A stretch of DNA of 23,781 nucleotides from a virus. Below, in pieces: positions 12,683-22,144 of this stretch. Both the position numbers and the translations under genes were made by a program. The stretch is taken from the IMG/VR virus record IMGVR_UViG_3300005527_000295, positions 1-23,781 of that record. One strand, written 5' to 3'. Under the pieces are notes generated by a model that did not search any database, was not told the DNA's origin, and was given only the letters and a program-made list of their open reading frames with translations. Every line of letters starts with the position of its first letter. The first letter of the stretch is position 1.

Positions 12683-15600
12683 TTACTGACCCAGCATTGG
12701 CAGAGTTTTGTACAGCATCTTCTTGTTGAGGCGTGCACCGATTGCTTCGGCTTCTGCATCGCTTTCAGCGCGTTTGATTACAGTATTGAATACTGACTCT
12801 GCTGTGATAGCCATTCCCGGATATTTGGCAGAAAACTCTGCGGCTTTCTCCAAGTTAGCTTCCAAAGTATCTGAGCCAAACTTAATATCAAGATAAATGC
12901 GAGTCAGCAACTCATCGTGGCGGGTTTGGACTTTTCGGTCGTACTCAACTGCTTGGAACGCTTTCTTCTGAGCCATAGCACGCTTCTCAGTTTGGAAACC
13001 TACAGCCTCCATTGCGAGATTCCATGCGCTGAACTCTTCTGCGTACATGTTGCCGATCACAACGCCCTTCTTGTTCGTAGCACCCTCGGTACCAAGACGG
13101 AAAGCGGTTGCTGGCTTAGACAGAATCGCTGGTGCAACAGTCTCAAACGCACGACTAACTTGACCTTCTTGGAATAGTTTCCATCCGTCAGCCCAGTTAA
13201 ACAACAGACCAACAGAAGGACCAAGGTTAGCAATCACTTCTTCTTTCAAAGACTCGCGTATATCGGGAGAGAATTTGCCGTCACGGAACCAAAGGTTCTT
13301 CAAGTCCAAACTGACACGGTCGGCAAGCGCGGTACCAGTAAGTTTAGATGCCGCACCACGGGTAATGACGTTAGCTATTGCTCTACCAAACTCATCAACT
13401 TCCGCTACCTTCTGTGGGTCACCACCCGTGCTAAGGTACATTGACGAAGCCCATCCACCGAGCGTATCTTCCATGCCGTTGTAGAAATCATTCTGCCAGT
13501 TGAGGAACTCGTCGTCTTCATCGTCGTCATTGAACATGCGAACCAGCGGGCCAAGCATTGAGAAGAATGGCATTGCTGTGATACCACCGTATAGAAACGC
13601 CATACCAAGAATACCGGCAAGACGACGACGGCCTTCCTTGTACATCTCTTTGCGTTGCACTTCCATCTCACCGACCTTTCGGTCAATGTCTTCTGTGGTT
13701 AGGTCTTTATTCTTCTCTAGCTCAGCACGGAACTGAGCAATCTCACCTTTAGAGAATGGAGCGCCCAAGGTTAGATAGAGATTGCGCAACACAACATATG
13801 ACGTGGTAATTGCGTACTGTTTGAACTGTAGTAATACGTTAACCCCGGGCTTCGTAAAGATGCGCCCTTTCATTTGACGCGTATAGTCACCGAGAGTTAA
13901 ACCAGCAATGTCACCCGCGTCGGTAATCGCTGCCTCGAACGCTTCGTCATCAGTAAGTTTGACTGGGTTGCCATACTGGTCGCGCTGTACGACACCGCGA
14001 ATGTCTTTTTTGTCTGAGCCTTTGAATTTGTCGTACGCCAGTTTGAAAGACGTTAGCATCGCTACTTCACGGTTCAAGCGTTCCGCTTGATGGAACATCG
14101 CCGCCAGTGCTTGCTTAACTGTATTAGTGCGTCCCGTATACATCGCAGATGGTTGCTCACTCATGCTGAACACGTCATGCGTCGAGGAAATATTCCATTG
14201 CCCGTCTTGGGTAAAGCGTTCTGCCGCCCTGCGTTCTATCGGGTCTAAGTCTTTGCTATCCGTAATGGATGGGAATTCAATAGAAGAGAAGGCACCTGCC
14301 TTCAACGGGCCTACAGTTCGCTTAGCCGTAGTCCCAATGTAGCGACCAAGGTTCTTCAGCATCAACTTATTAGTTTCGGCGTAGCCATACTTACCGCCGA
14401 TATACGGCATGGTGATAGCCTGCATACCGATAATGTTCAGCATGGCGGAAGCTGGTGCAGTCAGCATAAAGAAGAACGTTGTCTCAGTAATCCGCCCAGC
14501 CATCTTAGCCCAAGCACTCTTATCCTCAATACCAAGCACAGTCTGAGTACGCGCCTCCAACTCACGCACAAAGTCACGATAGACAATCTGTTGCTCTACG
14601 GGAAGCTGATCTATGTACTTGTCAGCATTGCTGATGTTATTCATGAAAGGCTCAGCGTACTTAAAGCGAGCCTGTTGATACGCACTATGAACCGAAGTCA
14701 TTGCAAAGACACGCAACATATCTGCGCTAGCGCCCTGTACGGCACGGCGGTTGATAAACATCTTACGCATGCTTTGCTGTGGGAGTAGCAAGTACACGAG
14801 TTGGTTGATGCTGTCTTTAATTTCGCCCTTTAGTTGTGCAGGATCGGCAGTGGTCAACTGGTCAACCATCTTGTTAATGTCGCCAAGCACCTTGCTGGTG
14901 TTTGCGTTGTGCGAATAGATAGTGGAGATGCCTTGACCAGCATACATAGTATCTGCTAATTCTTGCTGTTTCTCATCGCCATTTTGTAACTCGCGTCGGC
15001 GCTCATTCAAAGCACGGCGTCTCTCTGACGCACTCTCAAACATGTAGAACTCTTTTTTGTCGCCTTCGCCAACTTGAAACCAGTAGTCACCAAAACGACG
15101 TAGCGGAAAGTAAGGACGCACTAACTTATCAGGTCCAAACTGATCGTCAATCTGGGCAAGTAGTTTGGCACGCTCATCATTAGGTAGACCTTTGGTCTTG
15201 TCCTTCATAGCCTGCACCATGTCTTGCACAGACCGAGCATAGTAGTCACGGGCATCCCGATAGATTTCTTGGAACTCAGGGAGCAGCGTGCCCCAAGCAT
15301 CCGACAATGCTTTATTAACTTTGTTTGCGTTGTATCCATCGCCTTTGGGGTCGACCTCGATGCCACGTATCGTCACTTCAAGCATTAACCTACCCATGAG
15401 GCGGGACTGAGCAGGGTTCTCCCCCTGTGCTTTAGACCAACGCTTAGTGATGCCTTCTGGAGATTTGCTAATGTCGCCGTTGACTGGGCCACTAATCTTG
15501 TTACCACGATAGGAAGTCATTTGCTCAACGATACCTACGCTTGCCTCTAACTGCGGAATGGTGCCGCGAGTCATATCTTTTAACTGGCGCAGTTGTAGCA

Positions 15601-18600
15601 CGGGCAGTATGACTTTGCGGGCAGAGTCGCCAGCCACATCAAAGATGATGTCTTTTAAATCTTTTAACGCGTCGGCCTTGGTGGGGTGCCCACTCATTAA
15701 ATCAGATATGCGTTCTTTAATGTTCTTACCGTCGCGCTCAGCAATCTTCCAACCATCAGCGTTACTGATTGGCCCCGCATTGTTTTCTTTTTTGGTAAAC
15801 AGAGGGCCGACAGGGAATACTTTAAATGGACGATGGGCAGAGAATATCTCGTTGACTTCGATTGCTGCTGCTCCTGCTAGGTTATCAAACCCAAGCAACT
15901 TCATGATGGCATTAACAATGCGAGAGAAGACACTAGCACCCTTGGCTTGGTACTTAATGTTTTTAAGTTTGTCTTGGAATCCTTTGTTTGTCATCAGTTC
16001 TGCGACAAACTCTGAAATGCTCTTAAGACCATATTCACCCGCAGGTAAACGGTCTTTAGCGTAGCGATACATCTTTTGGAGTTCGGCAACCGCTTCTATC
16101 TGGCGCTTAGACAAACCATCTGGGCTACGAAGCGCAAACTCTGTGGCGGCATGCACGATCTCATGCAAGACAACACGATTCGATGTGCCAAAAGTTGGGT
16201 TTGGGTTAATGTTGATTACATCAAACGCAGGCAAGAAAAAGCCGGGTGCGTTCATGTTGGGGATAAGTTCACCAAAAACTTTTACTACAGATTTAAACTC
16301 ACTCTCAACCGGTGCTTTCTTGTACTTACCTTTGTCAAACTCGCGCAGGCCATCCATGACGCGCTCAAGATTCTCTTCACGATCGAAGTTTTCAAAATAC
16401 TTTGTGTACAGGTCAGGGTACATCTGACGGATGTACGAGAACAAATGCACCTGCTGCGGTGCAGTCTGGCGGTCAATTTCTTTACGGAACAACTTGCGCT
16501 GCTGCCCAAACACAATGGTGACTGGTAAATCTAACTCTGCTAAACGTGCGGCTAGCTCCCGGGTAAAGCCTGACGTGTTCTGTGCCATAGCACGGAGAGC
16601 ACCATTGACATCATTGTTTTCAATCGCCTTGGCTACATCAGGGTGCAATGAACTAGATGCTTTTACGCCAGTCTCTGCAGTCTCCCAACCTTTTGGACCT
16701 GCATATTTAGCCGACTCCAAATCTTCCCCTGCAAACAAAGCACCGGGAAGTTCAGTCTTACGGGTGAGTCCTGACCACGCTTTCTTTTTCTTTTCAATTT
16801 GTGTGTTTAGCTCATCCCACTGTTCACGTTTCTTTGAGCCATCAGCAGGTAACTTACCTGCCTTAGTCAATAGCTTTTGCTGCTTATCTGTAAGTGCACG
16901 AATCTCTGTATGTAGGGCTTCAGCACGGGAGGTGTCCCCTGCTTCAGTAGACAAAGAAAGAATTTTGTTTCCTTCTTTAGCGGCTTCTAATATTTGTTTT
17001 GGCGTAGTAAGTTTTTGTAAACTTCTTACAGTGTCAGGAGTTATGTTGAATAGGTCGTCTACGTCAACTGCATAGACGTCATCTCCATGAGCTAAAGACT
17101 CTGTTGCGGCACGGGACGATTCAAGGCTACCTTCTTCAGTCAACCTAGTAGTTAGGGCTTCAAAGTCTATAGGCTTTTGGTTGAGGAACTTATACGCCGC
17201 CGCGTTTATAACTCTAGCTTCGCCTTCTTTAATAAAGTTTGCTTTTTCATGGATTCGTTGAACTAACTGTTCATCAGTAAATGCTGCTGCTCTAGTGGGC
17301 GGAACCATCACAGCCCTAGAACCATTGGGTCTAGATATCACAGTCCAGCCGTCATCACCCCTAACTACTTTATAGTCTTGAGTTTCAGTTGTGGTTTCGT
17401 CCCCAGCGTAATTTGTTACATCGTTTGCCGCCGTATATATAGGCCCTTTCCGCGCCGCGCCTTGCTTTATTTTTTTATTAAGCTCTTCGGTAGGTAAATT
17501 TAATGTTTCTTCTACAGACTTTTCATCCAAACTTTTTTGCCCTGCCATAACTGCATCTTCATCAAGAACTTCAGTAGATACAGGGGCGACGTCGGCGGGT
17601 GCTTCTTTCTTTGCTTCGTAGTAAGCATCGATTTGTTTTAGGCGTTCCGAAGACTCTGCGGTTTCAGCTTGTTTTTTAGACCCGTAAGTACCAATTACCT
17701 CACCATCTTTAGTAAGCGTCCATTGTTCTTGGCCCCTTATTTTTCTAACCAAATACCCTGAAGTATCGGGCGGAGTAACTGTTGCAGTTTCTTCTGCAAA
17801 TGGGTCAACCTCAAACGGATCGACGATAGCCGTCTGCTTTGGTGCAGGGGCAAAGATATCAGGAGGCTCTGGGGCTTCTAGTTGAGTCTCGTCTACTGCA
17901 CCTGCCTGTATTGCGGCACGCTCGACATCCATTTCCTTCTGTACTTTTTCGCGGGCAGCGCGTTCTTTACGTACGGCAGGTGGCTCAAGTGCTTGGAGTT
18001 TGCTCTCAAGCGTGGTTTTCAATCCTTCGTAGTCGTCAACCAAAAACTCAGGGGCTTCGCCAAACCGTTGCTCAGCCGCGTCGACCTTAGCTTTAGCCTC
18101 ATCGACTCTTGCTTTTAACCTAGTGAGTTCATCCTGTGCAGGGGGAACTGTCATGTCTTGTTGCGTAAGCGCAGGGGCAGCAGCAACGGATTGCTTCAAC
18201 GCGTCGACTTCAATCTGTTCTTGCTTGGTGCGGGTTGGTTTTTGCTCCAACTCAGCGATGCGTTGTTGTTTCTCTTCCTGTGCAATCAGTGCATCCAAGT
18301 TTTTAATTTGCTGACCTTCGGGCGTACCCTCTAGTTCCATCTGTCGGCGAGCCTGTGAACCTTCTCTAGCACCAACAGCAGTACCTAAACCAGCAGCAGT
18401 TAACGCGCCTAGCGTACCTGCACCAACAGCGCCACGGAACGTAGGTACATCAAAGCCTTCACGTTGCTGAGCAATATTCTGTGCAACTTGTTCTTGGCCT
18501 TCTTGTCCGAACTCTGTACCGGCCTCGGTTACGCCCGTGATAGCCCCTTGTTTATATGGTCCGCGTTTAGCCGCAGTCTTAGTAGCCGCTTGCGTAGCCT

Positions 18601-19381
18601 TCTCAACTGCTTCGCGCTGAAGAATATTTCCAGCCGAACGTCCTGCAATCTTTTGTGCCATCTGGCGGGCAACCACACCTTCTAAGCCAGTAGCCGCACT
18701 AAGACCACCGATAGCAGTGCCCATCAAAATCTGATCTAGGTTTTCTCCGTTGTAAGACTGCGCTAGCGCCGCACGCTTTTCGATTTGATCCGGTGATAAC
18801 TTAGTATTGGCACTAAGCACGTCTTTTACCGCTTCGTAGATAGAGCCTTTTACAGAACCAGTACCCATAGCCGCACCAGTGCCAGCGCCAACAGCCGTAG
18901 TAGCCATAGCACCACCACGCAACAAAGTCGTTGCTAAGCCGCCAGCAATGACAGGCATTGCATTACCAAAGACGTTCGCTAGTAAATCAACGGGAGCAAC
19001 GGAGAATGCCTTAACGCCAGCCAACACTTGGTCAGCAACGCCTTTATCTTCGGCATCTTTCATGATGCGGCTGATCTCTCTGGAGTCCTTCTTAGACTGA
19101 GCGCTTAGTAAATCGCCGACATAGTCCTCGACACCACGCAAGCCTTTAGAGACTGGGTTATCCGCACCAAGCACGTCAGTCAGCATACGCACGCCCTGAA
19201 CTGCGCCCTTAGTAACTTGTAGGGGAACGTCCGCTACTTGGCGGAATCCAGACTGAGACTCTGGTGTCGGCTCAGGTGTGGCAAACGGATCGACGATCCC
19301 TCTGGCTTGCGGGGCTGCTTGTTGTGCGAATGGATCAACAATCGCCGGTGCTTTAGGGGCAAACGGATCAACGATCGGCAT
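12683..19381 (-). CDS. Giant polyvalent virion protein with zinc-metallopeptidase motif and PLxRFG domain
   Basis: The 2232-residue protein is of the large polyvalent type that phages package and inject with their DNA. In order: three IVDPFA repeats (3-34); Gly/Ala-rich hydrophobic segments (about 120-180 and 310-340); charged coiled coil (about 350-500); another IVDPF plus VDPFA pair (near 518); two similar W-containing small domains (about 540-580 and 669-705); a zinc-peptidase-like domain with HEIVH (H1073, E1074, H1077) and a candidate third ligand in SISEFVAE (E1124 or E1128); the PLRRFG motif (1426-1431); then hydrophobic stretches such as TETTFFFMLTAPASAM and GILGMAFLYGGITAMPFF. The protein may process host or phage proteins at entry and contact the membrane. 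AAGGT precedes the start. It is the last gene of the virion operon. Confidence 0.92.
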   Translation of the reverse strand: MPIVDPFAPKAPAIVDPFAQQAAPQARGIVDPFATPEPTPESQSGFRQVADVPLQVTKGAVQGVRMLTDVLGADNPVSKGLRGVEDYVGDLLSAQSKKDSREISRIMKDAEDKGVADQVLAGVKAFSVAPVDLLANVFGNAMPVIAGGLATTLLRGGAMATTAVGAGTGAAMGTGSVKGSIYEAVKDVLSANTKLSPDQIEKRAALAQSYNGENLDQILMGTAIGGLSAATGLEGVVARQMAQKIAGRSAGNILQREAVEKATQAATKTAAKRGPYKQGAITGVTEAGTEFGQEGQEQVAQNIAQQREGFDVPTFRGAVGAGTLGALTAAGLGTAVGAREGSQARRQMELEGTPEGQQIKNLDALIAQEEKQQRIAELEQKPTRTKQEQIEVDALKQSVAAAPALTQQDMTVPPAQDELTRLKARVDEAKAKVDAAEQRFGEAPEFLVDDYEGLKTTLESKLQALEPPAVRKERAAREKVQKEMDVERAAIQAGAVDETQLEAPEPPDIFAPAPKQTAIVDPFEVDPFAEETATVTPPDTSGYLVRKIRGQEQWTLTKDGEVIGTYGSKKQAETAESSERLKQIDAYYEAKKEAPADVAPVSTEVLDEDAVMAGQKSLDEKSVEETLNLPTEELNKKIKQGAARKGPIYTAANDVTNYAGDETTTETQDYKVVRGDDGWTVISRPNGSRAVMVPPTRAAAFTDEQLVQRIHEKANFIKEGEARVINAAAYKFLNQKPIDFEALTTRLTEEGSLESSRAATESLAHGDDVYAVDVDDLFNITPDTVRSLQKLTTPKQILEAAKEGNKILSLSTEAGDTSRAEALHTEIRALTDKQQKLLTKAGKLPADGSKKREQWDELNTQIEKKKKAWSGLTRKTELPGALFAGEDLESAKYAGPKGWETAETGVKASSSLHPDVAKAIENNDVNGALRAMAQNTSGFTRELAARLAELDLPVTIVFGQQRKLFRKEIDRQTAPQQVHLFSYIRQMYPDLYTKYFENFDREENLERVMDGLREFDKGKYKKAPVESEFKSVVKVFGELIPNMNAPGFFLPAFDVININPNPTFGTSNRVVLHEIVHAATEFALRSPDGLSKRQIEAVAELQKMYRYAKDRLPAGEYGLKSISEFVAELMTNKGFQDKLKNIKYQAKGASVFSRIVNAIMKLLGFDNLAGAAAIEVNEIFSAHRPFKVFPVGPLFTKKENNAGPISNADGWKIAERDGKNIKERISDLMSGHPTKADALKDLKDIIFDVAGDSARKVILPVLQLRQLKDMTRGTIPQLEASVGIVEQMTSYRGNKISGPVNGDISKSPEGITKRWSKAQGENPAQSRLMGRLMLEVTIRGIEVDPKGDGYNANKVNKALSDAWGTLLPEFQEIYRDARDYYARSVQDMVQAMKDKTKGLPNDERAKLLAQIDDQFGPDKLVRPYFPLRRFGDYWFQVGEGDKKEFYMFESASERRRALNERRRELQNGDEKQQELADTMYAGQGISTIYSHNANTSKVLGDINKMVDQLTTADPAQLKGEIKDSINQLVYLLLPQQSMRKMFINRRAVQGASADMLRVFAMTSVHSAYQQARFKYAEPFMNNISNADKYIDQLPVEQQIVYRDFVRELEARTQTVLGIEDKSAWAKMAGRITETTFFFMLTAPASAMLNIIGMQAITMPYIGGKYGYAETNKLMLKNLGRYIGTTAKRTVGPLKAGAFSSIEFPSITDSKDLDPIERRAAERFTQDGQWNISSTHDVFSMSEQPSAMYTGRTNTVKQALAAMFHQAERLNREVAMLTSFKLAYDKFKGSDKKDIRGVVQRDQYGNPVKLTDDEAFEAAITDAGDIAGLTLGDYTRQMKGRIFTKPGVNVLLQFKQYAITTSYVVLRNLYLTLGAPFSKGEIAQFRAELEKNKDLTTEDIDRKVGEMEVQRKEMYKEGRRRLAGILGMAFLYGGITAMPFFSMLGPLVRMFNDDDEDDEFLNWQNDFYNGMEDTLGGWASSMYLSTGGDPQKVAEVDEFGRAIANVITRGAASKLTGTALADRVSLDLKNLWFRDGKFSPDIRESLKEEVIANLGPSVGLLFNWADGWKLFQEGQVSRAFETVAPAILSKPATAFRLGTEGATNKKGVVIGNMYAEEFSAWNLAMEAVGFQTEKRAMAQKKAFQAVEYDRKVQTRHDELLTRIYLDIKFGSDTLEANLEKAAEFSAKYPGMAITAESVFNTVIKRAESDAEAEAIGARLNKKMLYKTLPMLGQ
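19281..19377 (-). repeat. Three IVDPFA-encoding repeats at the start of the giant virion gene
   Basis: Near-identical units of about 17 bases, each encoding IVDPFA, lie at 19281-19297, 19326-19342 and 19359-19377 on the - strand, separated by Pro/Ala/Gln-rich linkers. A further double copy (IVDPFEVDPFA) is encoded near 17796-17828. Synonymous differences between copies suggest selection for the peptide rather than recent duplication. Confidence 0.85.
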
Positions 19382-19392
19382 AGGGCTCTACC

Positions 19393-21672
19393 TTACTTTT
19401 TGTATTTAGTGTTGTAGTATGCCGTTAAATCTGCGTCGGAGACTCCGGGGTTTGCCTTTCTTGCTGCTTCTAAGAAGGTATTTAGGTCTTTAGGTGCCTG
19501 CATTGGTGCAGGCGCTGGTGTATTAGCACCTTGCATCGCTGGGTGTGACGCTGGTAATTTATAGCCAGCCGCCGCTGCATTTTTCCTATCGAGTTCAGCA
19601 ATCTTAGCTGGGTCGCCCTTAGCAGCACGATAGTTTTTAGAATCCATGATTTTTGCAGTATTAAAGTCTTCGCGGGCTTTAATCTGTTCGGTAGACTCAA
19701 CCTTAGTTGCAACGCCTTCATAACCAGCGCTCTTACCTGCCATGTATTGGCGACGGGCTTCAGCTTTCTGTTTCTCTGGCGACCACTCTGGATGCTCTTC
19801 TTTAATCTGCCCAAGCAACTCTGCTGGGCCAATGACGTACTCCTTGCTACCCGCACCACCTGCACCGGAGCCACCAGAAACTTTGTTTGCCGCCATCGCT
19901 CTAGCGGTTGCGTTTGCTGCGGCTGACTTGGCTGCGGTAGCGTTCTTATCTGCGTCAATGAGGAACTTCTGTCCAGCGTCGTAAGCAACACGAGCCTCAT
20001 GATGTAAGCCCATGCGCTCTTTGCGCTCGGCGTCTTTAAGTTTAAATTGGGCTTCTGATAAGTTTGCTCTGCCAAGTCTTTCGTTTTTAGCAGCTTTAGC
20101 TATACCACCACCAAATTTTGCTACGCCACCAGCGATACCACGCAATGCGTTATTACCTTCAAGGATAGCTGGAATTGCTTCAAAAGCGGCAGCGGCTTCG
20201 TCTAGTTTGCGTTCTGCGCTGATCCCAGCGTATTGCCCTTCGATGTTTTTATTAAGGTCTCCGTACGGACTTGGGCCAGCGGCTTTCTGCGCTTCAGCAA
20301 TGTACTCGGCTTGCGCTTTCATACGATCTTCTTTAGTTCCGGGTGTGACACCTTGATGCTTCGATAGGTAATCAATCAGTGCTAATTGACGAGCACCAAG
20401 CTGCGCTTGAAGTCGTGGGTCTGCTACGCGAGTAGCAAACATAGAAGATAGATCAGGGGCCTCATCACTCTCTCCACCATCCTTAAACGCCAAGATGCCG
20501 CCACCAGCGGCACGGACTACACCGTCTTGCATCTGTGGGGGAAGGGAGTTGAACGCACTGCCAAGGCCGCGTTGAAGTGATGCGTTCTCCGCCATCTGTT
20601 TCTGTAACGCAATCTGTGCATCTAGGTCGTTGCGTTGTTGCGCCATCTGTAGTGACTTGGGTACTTGCTCTTTAGGAAGGAAGTTAGCAATGCTCTTTAC
20701 ATTTTCTTCGCTAGTTACGGAGCCACCATCAGCATAAGAGTCCATTAGGCCGCCGTTTGCGCCCATTTTGCTCAGTTGGTTAATGCCATATGCACCCATA
20801 CCCAAAGCGCCTACAGTTTGTAGAGCACTAGGAGGGGCTTGGTACATCTGAGTAACCGATGACGAACCTGTCGGCGTACCGCGCAGTAAGTCGGACATAA
20901 AGCCCAACTGTTTGTATGGGTAGTTTTGCTGGTTGAGGAAGTCTTGATACGAAGTATCCAAACCTTTTTGCATCTGAGCTTGTTGCTGACCACCATACTG
21001 CGCTTGCAGTTGATTGATACCCATCTGCTGACCATACTGAGTCTGGCCTAGTTGACCCAACGTGCTTGCACCTTGCAAACCAACACCTAATCCTTGTAGG
21101 GCTTGCTGCTGTGCTTGGTTGTACTGATTCTGCGCTTGGTTATACGCGGTGTTGTAGCCCTGACCAATAATGCTACTTAAACCCATATTACGATTACGTT
21201 CGTTCTCCGCAGCCATGATCGCTTCACGGGAACCTCCAAACGCACCGGCCTGTGTTGCCGCGCTCTGTTGTTTAGTAGCACCAATATCATATTGACGGTT
21301 AGCTTCAGCAAGTTGAGGAGCCAGCGAATACTGTAGGTATGGGTTCATGTACCCACCGACTTGGCTTTGGAAATTCTGGGGGGTTGCACCCATTGCCATA
21401 CCAAGGCCGCCTAGCCCCGCACCATACGCCAGTCCACTACCCTGCGCTACTTGTTGAGAAGGCTGCATCCCTGCCGCGCTCTGCATAGCCTGCTGCTGCA
21501 TTGGGGAAAACCCCGCAAGGCGTTCTTGGTTGTATGTTTGGTACGGGTTTTGATTGATGTCAGTTAAAGCTGCGCCTTTAGCAAGGATATCCTTACCATA
21601 CGGTTTTGCCCATTCTGGTAGTTCCGTAACAGCTTTTTGTTCTGCGGCTGGGGCTTGTTGTGGACTGCACAT
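19393..21672 (-). CDS. Gln-rich virion protein, probable internal or ejection protein (759 aa)
   Basis: The start (ELPEWAKPYGKDILAKGAAL, then QERLAGFSPMQQQAM) and the following GGSREAIMAAENERNRN segment are typical of structural proteins that I know from podovirus-like environmental phages. Residues 170-240 are a Gln/Asn/Tyr/Gly-rich helical region. Double-glycine motifs follow (NGGLMDSYADGGSV near 307-319, RAAGGGILAFKDGG near 387-400). The C-terminal 350 residues are Ala/Lys/Glu-rich helices ending in a Pro-rich linker and TFLEAARKANPGVSDADLTAYY. No enzyme motif is present. It lies between the acetyltransferase and the giant virion protein genes; AAGGAAG precedes the start. A role as an internal virion or DNA-ejection protein is inferred from family and position. 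Confidence 0.82.
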   Translation of the reverse strand: MCSPQQAPAAEQKAVTELPEWAKPYGKDILAKGAALTDINQNPYQTYNQERLAGFSPMQQQAMQSAAGMQPSQQVAQGSGLAYGAGLGGLGMAMGATPQNFQSQVGGYMNPYLQYSLAPQLAEANRQYDIGATKQQSAATQAGAFGGSREAIMAAENERNRNMGLSSIIGQGYNTAYNQAQNQYNQAQQQALQGLGVGLQGASTLGQLGQTQYGQQMGINQLQAQYGGQQQAQMQKGLDTSYQDFLNQQNYPYKQLGFMSDLLRGTPTGSSSVTQMYQAPPSALQTVGALGMGAYGINQLSKMGANGGLMDSYADGGSVTSEENVKSIANFLPKEQVPKSLQMAQQRNDLDAQIALQKQMAENASLQRGLGSAFNSLPPQMQDGVVRAAGGGILAFKDGGESDEAPDLSSMFATRVADPRLQAQLGARQLALIDYLSKHQGVTPGTKEDRMKAQAEYIAEAQKAAGPSPYGDLNKNIEGQYAGISAERKLDEAAAAFEAIPAILEGNNALRGIAGGVAKFGGGIAKAAKNERLGRANLSEAQFKLKDAERKERMGLHHEARVAYDAGQKFLIDADKNATAAKSAAANATARAMAANKVSGGSGAGGAGSKEYVIGPAELLGQIKEEHPEWSPEKQKAEARRQYMAGKSAGYEGVATKVESTEQIKAREDFNTAKIMDSKNYRAAKGDPAKIAELDRKNAAAAGYKLPASHPAMQGANTPAPAPMQAPKDLNTFLEAARKANPGVSDADLTAYYNTKYKK

Positions 21673-21682
21673 ATTGGCTTCC

Positions 21683-22144
21683 TTAGAATTCGTAGATCAT
21701 TTGTGTAGCGGCTTCTTTAAAACCCATACGGCCCCAAAGTTTCGCTACACGTAAGTCGGTCATTGCCGACACCATCAAACGTTTTGTACCCCTAGATTTT
21801 AGGTCTTGGAGTACAAACAAAACAAGTTTTTTACCAACGCCATTGCGGTGCGTTTTCAACACAAAGAGAGTATCTTCTTGCGAAATTAAATCTCCGTTGT
21901 GCATGTCGTTGGTTAGATACACATTAGCGTACCCACAGGCTTCCCCATCATGGCGCAAAACATAGGTGAGTAAATCACCACGCTCGCAGGCCGCACCATA
22001 TTCATGCAACCTAGGGTTATACGGGGAGTACGTAATACCCTGACCATCAAGACGCTCAACCATCTCAGCATAGTGCTGACGGTACAAGGGCTCAAGCTCC
22101 AAGTACGTGTCGGTAAACTTCTCGACGTTTATTTCGTAGGTCAT
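21683..22144 (-). CDS. GNAT-family N-acetyltransferase
   Basis: The 153-residue protein has the GNAT fold signature: a beta strand DTLFVLKTH, the acetyl-CoA pyrophosphate loop HRNGVGKKL (99-107, the Q/RxxGxG/A-like motif), an amphipathic helix LVLFVLQDLKSRG, then MVSAMTDLRVAKLWGRMGFKEA, which is motif B with the characteristic LWGRMGF. Such proteins transfer acetyl from acetyl-CoA to an amine on a protein, peptide or small molecule; the substrate is not shown by the sequence. Stand-alone GNATs are frequent in the late regions of podovirus-like phages. Its start overlaps the stop of the upstream virion gene (ATGA), and only ten bases separate it from the Gln-rich virion gene, so it is expressed late with structural proteins. 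Confidence 0.92.
   Translation of the reverse strand: MTYEINVEKFTDTYLELEPLYRQHYAEMVERLDGQGITYSPYNPRLHEYGAACERGDLLTYVLRHDGEACGYANVYLTNDMHNGDLISQEDTLFVLKTHRNGVGKKLVLFVLQDLKSRGTKRLMVSAMTDLRVAKLWGRMGFKEAATQMIYEF

Noticed and set aside
15558-17075. Several 70-210-residue open frames on the + strand across the giant virion gene
   Set aside because: They are antisense to a continuous 2232-residue frame with conserved motifs, and they have no ribosome binding sites or family resemblance.
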